Positions 1 to 5,387 of a DNA stretch of 5,387 nucleotides are shown in pieces. The notes under the pieces were generated by a model, which did not search any database, was not told the origin of the DNA, and worked only from the letters and a program-made list of their open reading frames with translations. Positions within the stretch are counted from its first letter, which is position 1, and every line of letters starts with the position of its first letter. The stretch spans positions 1 to 5,387 of the forward strand of contig JAGQSP010000552.1 in NCBI GenBank assembly GCA_020439485.1, given 5' to 3'. Source of the stretch: Acidimicrobiales bacterium. Lineage in GTDB: Bacteria; Actinomycetota; Acidimicrobiia; Acidimicrobiales; Poriferisodalaceae. Both the position numbers and the translations under genes were made by a program.

Positions 1-582
1 GGTCACCTGCGCATCGTGTCCGAGTCGAGCATCGGCTCGAACCTGCGTCGCATCGAGGCCATAACCGGCACCGCCACGGTCGAGCGGTTGCGGGCCGACG
101 AAAACCTGCTCGAGGAGCTGTCGGACATGCTCGCGACCTCGCCCGACGGCCTCGTCGATGCGGTGAGGCGGCGCAACGACGAGATCAAGGCCCTTCAACG
201 CCAGCTCAAGGCCATGCAGCAGGCTGCGGCGGCCAAGGCGGCCGGAAGCCTCACCGAGAGTGTCGTCGACGGTGTGGTAATCGCCAGGCTCGACGGGCTC
301 GACCGCGACACGATGCGCGACATGGCTGCCGCGGCCCGTGAGGCCGAGGGAATCGATGCCGTTGTTCTGGCGGGTGCGGGCGAAAAGGGCGGCGTGGTCC
401 TGGTGGCTGCTGTGAAGGAGAACGGCCGCTTCAACGCAGCCGACCTGATCGACCAGTCGGCCAAGGCCGTGCAAGGCGGGTTCGGCCGCAAGGGCAACCC
501 CTCGCTGATTGTTGCCGGTGGAAAGAACGTCGAGGGCATCGACGAGGCTCTCGAACTGGCCCGTTCGGCCGCGGGCATCTGA
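1..582 (+). CDS. alaS: Alanyl-tRNA synthetase, C-terminal part (5' truncated)
   Basis: This is the last 193 residues of alanyl-tRNA synthetase, which charges tRNA-Ala in the cytoplasm and edits mischarged Ser/Gly. The reading frame is open from base 1, so the true start lies upstream; about four fifths of a normal protein of roughly 870-890 residues is missing. Visible parts, numbered from the first codon: the end of the tRNA second-additional (editing) domain with SESS at 7-10 and the family signature LRRIEAITG at 15-23; a charged helical, probably coiled-coil linker at about 35-82; then the C-Ala/DHHA1 domain at about 85-193, with a beta-rich core (VVLAGAGEKGGVVLVAAV, about 121-138) and a glycine-containing loop followed by VAGG at 171-174. 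That loop is less glycine-rich than the usual run of glycines in this family. ruvX starts 2 bases after the TGA stop, which suggests coupled translation. Identification is firm; the truncation comes from the window edge. Confidence 0.96.
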   Translation, partial: GHLRIVSESSIGSNLRRIEAITGTATVERLRADENLLEELSDMLATSPDGLVDAVRRRNDEIKALQRQLKAMQQAAAAKAAGSLTESVVDGVVIARLDGLDRDTMRDMAAAAREAEGIDAVVLAGAGEKGGVVLVAAVKENGRFNAADLIDQSAKAVQGGFGRKGNPSLIVAGGKNVEGIDEALELARSAAGI

Positions 583-584
583 GC

Positions 585-1037
585 GTGCGCGCCGTCGGGG
601 TCGACCTCGGCTCGAAACGAATCGGGGTCTCGCTGTCGAACAGCGAGGGCACCCTGGCAACCCCGTTCGAGACCGTCCACCGCACAGGCGACGCCACCCG
701 GGATCACCGGGCCATCAAGGCCCTGGTGGACGAGGCCGAGGCCGAGGTGGTCGTCGTTGGGTTGCCCCTGTCGCTCGACGGCACCGAGGGGCCTCAGGCA
801 CGCAAGTACCGAGCCGAAGCCGAGCAGATCGCAAAGGTGGTGGGCGTTCCGGTGGTGGTTCACGACGAGCGCTTCACCACCGCCACCGCCGACTTCTACC
901 TGTCGCAGGCCGAGCTCGACTCCAGGCAGAAGCGCAAGGTGATCGACATGGTGGCCGCCACGGTGATGTTGCAGGACTGGCTCGATGGCCAGGCTGCCAC
1001 CAAATCAGATGGTTCGTCGGAGACAATGGAGTCGTGA
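585..1037 (+). CDS. ruvX: YqgF/RuvX family pre-16S rRNA nuclease / Holliday junction resolvase-like protein
   Basis: A 150-residue protein of the RNase H-fold YqgF family. Members are known for maturation of the 16S rRNA 5' end, and in some bacteria for Holliday junction cleavage. Family motifs appear in order: VGVDLGSKRIGVS at 4-16 with the likely metal-binding Asp7; VVVGLPLSLDGTEGPQA at 56-72; DERFTTATA at 94-102 with the acidic pair Asp94/Glu95; and KVIDMVAATVMLQDWLD at 118-134 with Asp121. The three acidic positions expected of the active site are therefore present. Length is slightly above the usual 135-150 because of a polar C-terminal tail (135-150). The GTG at 585 is chosen because the family N-terminus begins exactly there; it lies 2 bases after the alaS stop and has no strong Shine-Dalgarno sequence, so translation probably depends on coupling. 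The last four bases overlap the mltG start. Which of the two proposed activities dominates here cannot be read from sequence. Confidence 0.95.
   Translation: MRAVGVDLGSKRIGVSLSNSEGTLATPFETVHRTGDATRDHRAIKALVDEAEAEVVVVGLPLSLDGTEGPQARKYRAEAEQIAKVVGVPVVVHDERFTTATADFYLSQAELDSRQKRKVIDMVAATVMLQDWLDGQAATKSDGSSETMES
1019..1023 (+). promoter_or_regulatory. Putative ribosome binding site of mltG
   Basis: GGAGA lies inside the 3' end of ruvX, 10 bases before the GTG at 1034. A second GGAG at 1028-1031 is too close (2 bases) to serve that start well. The site supports the 1034 start, which is also where the protein becomes family-like and which overlaps the ruvX stop as GTGA. Confidence 0.5.
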
Positions 1038-2194
1038 CAACCCCGCTGCCACCACAACCCGTTGTGCCGCGTCCGTCCGGCAAGCCCGAGAAGGAACATT
1101 GGGACTACGAGGAGGTCTATGTGCGGGGCGACAAGGGCTCGTTCCTGGCGCTCGGTGTCATCGCCGGCGTCGTGGTGTTGTTCATCATGTTCTTCTTCGG
1201 GGTCCGCAGTTGGATCGAAACCCGCATCGACCCGCCTGGCGAGCCGGGCGACGTCGTCGAGCTGACCCTGGAACGCGGTGACTCGTCGGGCTCCATCGCC
1301 AACCTGCTGGAAGACAACGGGGTCATCCCCAGCGCCACGGTCTACGGCTGGTACATCCGGTTGAAGGGTGGCGTCGAGTTCCAGGCCGGCGACTTCGAGT
1401 TCCGCGAGAACATGTCGATATCAGAGGTGCTCGGCGTGCTCGAGGAGGGCCCCGTCAGGGTCGCCTTGGCCCCGACACTTTCCGTGACCTTGCCCGAGGG
1501 CCTCACGATCGAGCAGATCGCCGAACGCATCGACGATGTCGAGGGGCTCACCTTCGACGGCAACGACTTCCTGCGCCAGCTGCGCAACGGACGCTATCGC
1601 TCCGACTATGGCCCGCCGCTGGGCGCTCTGGAACCAGACATGGAGGAATGGGAAGGGCTGCTGTTCCCAGACACCTACTCGCTGCTGGCCGAGTCGACCC
1701 CGGACGACCTCATCACGTTGCTGATCGACAACATGAACGCCGTCGGCGACCGGTTGGGCCTGTATCGCTCGCAAGACCGCGTCGGCTTGACCCCATACGA
1801 GACGCTGATCGTGGCCAGCCTCATCGAAGAAGAGGCCAAGGTCGAAGAGGACAGGGCCAAGATCGCAAGGGTCATCTACAACCGGCTCGAAGCAGGTTGG
1901 CCGTTGGGCATCGACGCGACCATCGTCTACTTCACCGGCGACAACGTACTGCTGCAGTCAGAGCTCGAGACCGACTCGCCCTACAACACCAGGCTGCGTC
2001 AGGGCCTGCCTCCCACACCCATCGCCTCACCGGGCGAGAAGTCGATCGAAGCGGCCCTGAACCCTGCCGACGGCGAGTGGATGTACTACGTGCTGACCAG
2101 CACCGACGGCACCCACAGCTTCAGCGAGACCGCAGAACAGTTCGAGGCCGACAAGCAGATCTGCATCGAGCTCGACCTGGGCTGCGGGCCCTAG
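1034..2194 (+). CDS. mltG: Endolytic murein transglycosylase MltG (YceG-like)
   Basis: A 386-residue single-pass membrane protein of the YceG/MltG family. These enzymes cleave nascent peptidoglycan glycan strands inside the chain and are thought to set strand length by ending polymerisation. Order of parts: a proline-rich cytoplasmic tail (1-35); one transmembrane helix at about 36-57; a LysM-like first half with LERGDSSGSIANLLEDNGVI (79-98) and LPEGLTIEQIAERI (153-166); then the catalytic half. The signature ASLIEEEAKVEEDRAKIARVIYNRL runs over 261-285. Glu265 aligns with the catalytic Glu218 of Escherichia coli MltG. PLGIDATIVY (290-299) and YNTRLRQGLPPTPIASPG (317-334) are the other family blocks. 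The C-terminal tail holds the only two cysteines (377 and 384). The same frame is open further upstream inside ruvX, but GTG 1034 is chosen because it overlaps the ruvX stop and no MltG-like sequence precedes it. No frameshift or missing active-site residue is seen. Confidence 0.95.
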   Translation: MTTPLPPQPVVPRPSGKPEKEHWDYEEVYVRGDKGSFLALGVIAGVVVLFIMFFFGVRSWIETRIDPPGEPGDVVELTLERGDSSGSIANLLEDNGVIPSATVYGWYIRLKGGVEFQAGDFEFRENMSISEVLGVLEEGPVRVALAPTLSVTLPEGLTIEQIAERIDDVEGLTFDGNDFLRQLRNGRYRSDYGPPLGALEPDMEEWEGLLFPDTYSLLAESTPDDLITLLIDNMNAVGDRLGLYRSQDRVGLTPYETLIVASLIEEEAKVEEDRAKIARVIYNRLEAGWPLGIDATIVYFTGDNVLLQSELETDSPYNTRLRQGLPPTPIASPGEKSIEAALNPADGEWMYYVLTSTDGTHSFSETAEQFEADKQICIELDLGCGP

Positions 2195-2211
2195 GTCGAC
2201 CGGGCAGCTGC

Positions 2212-2215
2212 GGAG
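2212..2215 (+). promoter_or_regulatory. Ribosome binding site of aroE
   Basis: GGAG is placed 6 bases before the ATG at 2222, in the 27-base gap after the mltG stop. This is the clearest Shine-Dalgarno sequence in the window and fixes the aroE start. The gap is too short to hold a convincing promoter or terminator. Confidence 0.7.
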
Positions 2216-2221
2216 CAACGG

Positions 2222-3058
2222 ATGAAGCGCGAAGCCCCGACCGGTGCCACCAGGCTGGCGGCCGTCATCGGCAGCCCGGTGCGCCACAGCCTGTCGCCTG
2301 CATTGCACAACGCGGCCTTCGATGCGTTGGGGCTCGACTGGACCTATGTCGCCCTCGAGGTCGCGCCCGGCGATGGTGCCCTGGCGGTCGAAGCGATGCG
2401 CACCCTGGGCATCGGGGGAATGTCGGTGACGATGCCTCACAAGGAGACTGTGGCGGCCGGCGCCGACCGCAGGTCGCAGGCGGTCGAAGCGCTCGGGGCG
2501 GCCAACTGCTTGCGCTGGGACGGCGACGCGATAGTGGCCGAGAACACCGATGGGGCTGGCTTCGTTCGTTCGCTGGGCGACGTTGGTTTCGACCCGGCTG
2601 GCGCTGCTTGTGTGGTGCTGGGTGCGGGCGGTGCTGCTCGTTCGGTCGTGCAGGCACTGGCCTCAGCAGGTGCAGCCGACATCGCCGTCGTCAACCGCAC
2701 CTACGAACGCGCCCGGCAGGCCGTTGCGTGCGCGCCCGACATTGCCCGGGTGGGAACGTTCGCCGATGTGGCTGCGAGCGGCCTGGTGGTCAACTCGACA
2801 CCGGTCGGCATGGGCGCAGAGGGTGGAATGGCCCTGCCCGTCCAGGTGATCGACGCCTTGACGCCATCCCACCTGGTTGCCGACCTGATCTATCACCCGG
2901 CTGTGACACCGCTGCTGCAGGCGGCTTCGGCGAAGGGCGCCGCCACCGTCAATGGGCTCGGGATGTTGCTGCACCAGGCTGCCATCCAGTTCGAGATGTG
3001 GACGGGGTTGCCTGCACCGATCGACGCCATGAGGTCGGCAGTCGATCTCGGTGGCTGA
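2222..3058 (+). CDS. aroE: Shikimate 5-dehydrogenase
   Basis: A 278-residue cytoplasmic enzyme that reduces 3-dehydroshikimate to shikimate with NADPH, in the pathway to chorismate and aromatic amino acids. Length is normal for AroE. The N-terminal substrate domain shows VIGSPVRHSLSPALHN at 15-30, where the Ser-Leu-Ser-Pro motif (23-26) binds shikimate. GGMSVTMPHKE at 65-75 carries the catalytic Lys74. GAANCL at 92-97 and ENTDGAGF at 107-114 carry the catalytic Asp110. The Rossmann domain shows VLGAGGAAR (132-140) and NRT (158-160); the arginine of this last motif is associated with NADP preference. NSTPVGM (191-197) and NGLGMLLHQAAIQFEMWTG (244-262) close the fold. All expected catalytic residues are present. 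The ATG at 2222 is supported by GGAG 6 bases upstream and by the motif spacing. Its 3' end overlaps the next gene by 8 bases. Confidence 0.97.
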   Translation: MKREAPTGATRLAAVIGSPVRHSLSPALHNAAFDALGLDWTYVALEVAPGDGALAVEAMRTLGIGGMSVTMPHKETVAAGADRRSQAVEALGAANCLRWDGDAIVAENTDGAGFVRSLGDVGFDPAGAACVVLGAGGAARSVVQALASAGAADIAVVNRTYERARQAVACAPDIARVGTFADVAASGLVVNSTPVGMGAEGGMALPVQVIDALTPSHLVADLIYHPAVTPLLQAASAKGAATVNGLGMLLHQAAIQFEMWTGLPAPIDAMRSAVDLGG

Positions 3059-4793
3059 GCACAGGCTGCTGGCGGCCCTGGTGGTCGCGTCGGTGGTGGC
3101 TGTCGATCCTGGCGGATGGTGGCCTTACGGACCAGCGAAGCAGGGTGTGATCATCGCCGGGTTCGCCGCGATGGTGGCCTTGACGCGCCGGTATCGCGTC
3201 GGCCCGCTGGGGCGGTTGGTATCGGTTGGCGCAGGCGTGTTTCTCGGCGCCCTGGCTCTTGCAGCTCTGTTCGGAGCCGACCCCGTGATGGCATGGATCG
3301 GCACGCCCGAACGGCGGATGGGTGTGGTCGGTTGGTGCACCCTGGCCGCCGCGTTCGTGGTGGGCCGACGGCTCGGCGCGGTCAACGTGCTGCGAGCACT
3401 GACCGCCGGTGCTGCCGCGTTCGTGTTGGTGGGCCTGTTCGAGTCGATGGGCGTGACCGCTGTTGACCTCGACGCCGGGTCAGGCCGCTTGCTCGGGCCA
3501 TACGGCTCGGCGTCGTACACCGGCTCGGCCGGCGTCGTGTTCACCGCGGTCTTGCTGCTGCAGGCCCACCGTTGGCACGGAAAGGCCCGGTTCTTGGCGC
3601 TGTTGGGTGGCCTGGTTTCGGCAGCTCTGACCATCGCCACGTCGAGTCGGTCGGCGTGGGTCGGGTTGGCCGTGGTGGCCATCGGCGCGGGTCTCATGGG
3701 CGCTCGGGCCGGGAGGGCGCGGCAACGGCTTGGAGTTGTTGCATTGGCCCTCGCCGGCGTGGCTGCCGCGGCGTTGTTGGTGCCGTGGGGCCTCGCCGGC
3801 CAAAGGGCCTCGACCGCTTTGGGTTCAGGCGGCGGGCTCGAGTCGAGGTTCGACGAGTGGACCATCGGGCTGGGGATCGTCGCCGATCATCCGGTGTTGG
3901 GCGTGGGGCCCGAGGGCTATCGAATCGCCGCCGTCGACCATATCGGCGATGCATATGCGGTTGCCTACGGCCGAGATGTCACACCCGACCGAGCCCACAA
4001 TCTGGTCATCGATGTGGCGGCGAGCGTGGGCCTGGTTGGCCTGATCGGCTGGCTGGTCGCGGTGGCCGGGCTGCTCGAGTCGATTCGACGGCGTTGGGGT
4101 ATGGGTCCGCTGTTGCTGGTCGTCGCGTTTCCGGTCGCCCAGTTGGGCTTGTTCCCGGTGGTCGAGATCGACCCGCTCTGGTGGCTGCTGCTCGGTGGAC
4201 TCACCGCTGCCAACGCCGAGAGCCCTAACCCCAGCAGGGTTGCGTCGCCGACACAGGCCCTGATGGCCTTCGTGTGTGCCGGCGCGGCCGTGGTGTGGGC
4301 GTGTGCGTCCTGCGTCGAGGTCGTCGCCGATCGCAGCGCGGCTAGCGCACTCGAAGCAGACATAGCCGGCCACCGTCTGGATGCCGTGGACGCGGCCCAG
4401 CGCGCAGTCGACCTTCGTCCCGACGTCGTCAGATATCACCGTGTGTTGGCACGGGTGGCGACCGTGGCCGCGGTTCCGTCGTCTTGGGTCCAGCGCATCG
4501 ATCAACTCGAGTCCGCCAGGCGCTGGGCACCAGACGACCCCGGCCTGCGGGTCGACATCGCGGTGTCGTGGTCGTATCTGGCCACCCTGGTTCCCGATCG
4601 TGCCGCCGAAGCCGTCGAGGTCGTCGACGCGGCGCTGGAAGCAGACCCGAGCCATCCCGTCCTGTGGTTTGCCCGAGCTCGGGTAGCCCTGTCGGCGGGC
4701 GCGGCCGACACCGTTGCGTCCTCGATCAACAGGGCGTTGGATCTGGGCGGCGAGCTGCCGATGGACCTTCTCGACTCGGATGGAACCAGATGA
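3051..4793 (+). CDS. O-antigen ligase/Wzy_C superfamily membrane protein with C-terminal TPR-like region
   Basis: A 580-residue protein, hydrophobic from about residue 5 to 421 with roughly 12-13 possible transmembrane segments, then a soluble tail. It resembles the O-antigen ligase (WaaL)/Wzy polymerase/PglL superfamily, enzymes that move lipid-linked glycans onto an acceptor at the outer membrane face. Supporting motifs: FGADPVMAWIGTPERRMGVVGW (74-95), LGPYGSASYTGSAG (148-161), SSRSAWVGL (198-206), and a large loop with ADHPVLGVGPEGYR (278-291) and DRAHNLVIDVAASVGLVGL (313-331). Arg200 and His316 match the type of conserved Arg and His needed by WaaL-like ligases. Residues about 431-566 are alpha-helical and TPR-like, with repeat-end signatures such as AVDLRPD, ARRWAPDDP and ALEADPSHP. 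The last membrane segment ends in a CxxC pair (418, 421). GTG 3051 overlaps aroE by 8 bases and lacks a well-spaced Shine-Dalgarno sequence (GAGG at 3031-3034 is 16 bases away), so coupling or a slightly later GTG is possible. Acceptor and glycan are unknown; a high-GC Gram-positive relative would not be expected to make classical LPS. Confidence 0.85.
   Translation: MAEHRLLAALVVASVVAVDPGGWWPYGPAKQGVIIAGFAAMVALTRRYRVGPLGRLVSVGAGVFLGALALAALFGADPVMAWIGTPERRMGVVGWCTLAAAFVVGRRLGAVNVLRALTAGAAAFVLVGLFESMGVTAVDLDAGSGRLLGPYGSASYTGSAGVVFTAVLLLQAHRWHGKARFLALLGGLVSAALTIATSSRSAWVGLAVVAIGAGLMGARAGRARQRLGVVALALAGVAAAALLVPWGLAGQRASTALGSGGGLESRFDEWTIGLGIVADHPVLGVGPEGYRIAAVDHIGDAYAVAYGRDVTPDRAHNLVIDVAASVGLVGLIGWLVAVAGLLESIRRRWGMGPLLLVVAFPVAQLGLFPVVEIDPLWWLLLGGLTAANAESPNPSRVASPTQALMAFVCAGAAVVWACASCVEVVADRSAASALEADIAGHRLDAVDAAQRAVDLRPDVVRYHRVLARVATVAAVPSSWVQRIDQLESARRWAPDDPGLRVDIAVSWSYLATLVPDRAAEAVEVVDAALEADPSHPVLWFARARVALSAGAADTVASSINRALDLGGELPMDLLDSDGTR
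4341..4748 (+). other. TPR-like helical repeat region of the O-antigen ligase-like protein
   Basis: Residues about 431-566 of the protein at 3051-4793 form three to four degenerate helix-turn-helix units. Two carry the typical tetratricopeptide pattern of small residues in helix A and an aliphatic-x-P end: the unit ending in VDLRPDVV (453-460) and the one ending in LEADPSHP (529-536). The unit ending in WAPDDPG (492-498) is more divergent. Such tails usually act as protein-binding surfaces. Repeat borders are approximate because they were judged by eye. Confidence 0.6.
4778..4785 (+). promoter_or_regulatory. Putative ribosome binding region of the sigma factor gene
   Basis: GGATGGAA ends 4 bases before the ATG at 4790, within the last codons of the upstream gene. 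The leading GGA sits 9 bases from the start and the second GGA 5 bases from it. It is a weak but usable Shine-Dalgarno region, and with the ATGA overlap it favours 4790 over the in-frame ATG at 4817, which has no clear site. Confidence 0.4.
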
Positions 4794-5365
4794 AGCGCTC
4801 GCGGGTGTATGGGCCGATGGCAGCTACTACAGCCGACGCATCGATCGACCTCGCCGCTCACAGCGCGACCGCGCTTCGCTTCGACGACTTCTACCGATCG
4901 GCCCGAGACGATGTGGCCAGGGCCTTGGCCGTGACCATCGGCGACGCCGAGCTGGCGGCCGAGGCGACCGACGAGGCGATGGCCCGAGCGTTCACCCGGT
5001 GGGCGGTGGTCTCGACCTACGAGCGACCCGCGGGCTGGGTTTATCGGGTGGGCCTCAACTGGTCCAGGTCGGTGCTGGTGAGGCGCCGGCGCCACCGCGA
5101 GATCATCGCCGGGCAGGCACCACCTCGTCTCGACATCAGCGACCCGTCGCCGGTCGACGACGAATTGGTCGCGGCGCTGGCGAGCCTGCCCGAGGCACAG
5201 CGAGCGGTCGTCGTGTGTCGCCTCGTGCTCGACATGAGCAACGACGAGACCGCCGCCGCCCTGAAGATCAAGCCCGGAACCGTCAAGAGTCGGCTGTCGC
5301 GTGCCATCGACCACCTTCGCAACGAACTCTCTCCAGACGACCGAAACAACGAGGCCACCAAGTGA
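4790..5365 (+). CDS. ECF-type RNA polymerase sigma factor (sigma-70 family)
   Basis: A 191-residue sigma factor with only regions 2 and 4, the layout of the extracytoplasmic-function group, which redirects RNA polymerase to a small regulon. Region 2 spans about 31-104: FDDFYRSARDDVARAL, then EAEATDEAMARAF-like helix sequence around 57-68, then PAGWVYRVGLNWSRS (80-94) and the basic run VRRRRHRE (97-104). In the helix before AF the usual Gln-Glu pair reads Asp-Glu (61-62). Region 4 spans about 126-180: ALASLPEAQRAVVVCRLVLDMSNDETAAALKI, followed by the DNA-recognition helix KPGTVKSRLSRAIDHLRNEL (161-180). A short linker (105-125) joins them. No C-terminal extension or fused anti-sigma domain is present. 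The ATG at 4790 overlaps the preceding stop as ATGA, implying coupled translation; an alternative start at 4817 would drop only nine poorly conserved residues. The target promoters and ECF subgroup cannot be set by eye. Confidence 0.92.
   Translation: MKRSRVYGPMAATTADASIDLAAHSATALRFDDFYRSARDDVARALAVTIGDAELAAEATDEAMARAFTRWAVVSTYERPAGWVYRVGLNWSRSVLVRRRRHREIIAGQAPPRLDISDPSPVDDELVAALASLPEAQRAVVVCRLVLDMSNDETAAALKIKPGTVKSRLSRAIDHLRNELSPDDRNNEATK
5351..5354 (+). promoter_or_regulatory. Putative ribosome binding site of the last, truncated gene
   Basis: GAGG lies 7 bases before the GTG at 5362, but 16 bases before the in-frame ATG at 5371. The spacing favours the GTG, which also overlaps the sigma factor stop as GTGA. 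Confidence 0.45.
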
Positions 5366-5387
5366 ACGACATGAACTCCATCGATGA
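5362..5387 (+). CDS. Start of a downstream gene, product unknown (3' truncated)
   Basis: Only eight full codons are visible, reading MNDMNSID if started at GTG 5362 (or MNSID from ATG 5371). The GTG overlaps the sigma factor stop by four bases and has GAGG at a good distance, the same coupled arrangement as the upstream genes. In many ECF operons the gene directly after the sigma factor encodes its anti-sigma factor or another partner, so that is a reasonable guess from position alone. Nothing in these few residues identifies the product. Confidence 0.5.

Noticed and set aside
730..750. Short tandem GAGGCC-type repeat in ruvX
   Set aside because: It simply encodes an alternating Glu/Ala stretch in a helix; too short to be a meaningful repeat.
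195..863. 222-codon antisense open frame opposite alaS and ruvX
   Set aside because: No motif or ribosome binding site is evident, and both + strand genes beneath it are firmly identified.
1901..1933. MltG block PLGIDATIVY differing from the E. coli form with Gln and Pro
   Set aside because: The key Asp and the surrounding pattern are kept, and variation at these positions is expected between distant phyla; it does not suggest loss of activity.
2187..2221. Possible terminator between mltG and aroE
   Set aside because: Only very short palindromes (GGGCCC, GGTCGACC) are present, with no stable stem-loop and no T tract.
1648..3150. 500-codon open frame on the + strand spanning mltG and aroE
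   Set aside because: It runs out of frame through two genes with intact family motifs. Its translation is dominated by Arg, Gly and short low-complexity stretches typical of an out-of-frame reading of GC-rich coding DNA.
3825..4655. 276-codon antisense open frame, with similar ones at 3125-3865 and 4502-5314
   Set aside because: These lie opposite well-supported genes, show no recognisable motif, and are expected where third codon positions are mostly G or C.
4782..4807. GGAACC resembling the -35 element of ECF-dependent promoters, near the sigma factor start
   Set aside because: No matching CGTC-like -10 element lies about 16-17 bases downstream, and the site spans the end of one gene and the start of the next, so autoregulation cannot be supported here.
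5275..5300. Second GGAACC, about 85 bases upstream of the last gene
   Set aside because: It encodes the Gly-Thr of the conserved region 4 helix, so protein constraint explains it; the downstream -10 match is poor.

Overview
The window is a GC-rich, gene-dense stretch of a bacterial chromosome, all on the + strand. It has frequent GTG starts and genes that touch or overlap. The order alaS - ruvX - mltG - aroE is a housekeeping cluster well known from Actinomycetota. Together with the base composition and the form of the sigma factor, it suggests a high-GC actinobacterium, possibly a member of Acidimicrobiia; the class-level guess is inference only.

Layout. Bases 1-582 hold the 3' end of alaS (alanyl-tRNA synthetase: end of the second editing domain, coiled coil, C-Ala/DHHA1 domain). 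ruvX (585-1037, YqgF-family nuclease) follows after 2 bases. mltG (1034-2194, membrane-anchored endolytic transglycosylase) overlaps ruvX by 4 bases. aroE (2222-3058, shikimate dehydrogenase) follows after 27 bases with a clear ribosome binding site. Next comes a 580-residue polytopic membrane protein of the O-antigen ligase/Wzy_C superfamily with a TPR-like C-terminal tail (3051-4793). A small ECF-type RNA polymerase sigma factor follows (4790-5365). The first codons of another gene (5362 to the window end) overlap the sigma stop codon.

How they fit together. No gap between genes exceeds 27 bases and four of six junctions overlap, so the whole window is probably one transcription unit or a series of translationally coupled ones; any promoter must lie upstream of the window or inside a coding region. 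The first four genes are core functions: translation, rRNA processing/DNA repair, peptidoglycan strand termination and aromatic amino acid synthesis. The less routine part is the 3' half, where a glycan ligase/polymerase-like membrane protein and an ECF sigma factor are coupled directly behind aroE, where many actinobacteria carry further aro genes. The sigma factor's regulator, if encoded locally, would most likely be the truncated last gene. I found no RNA gene, CRISPR array, insertion sequence, convincing terminator or clearly new system. Most of the window is ordinary; the envelope-glycan/sigma coupling is the part worth following up.
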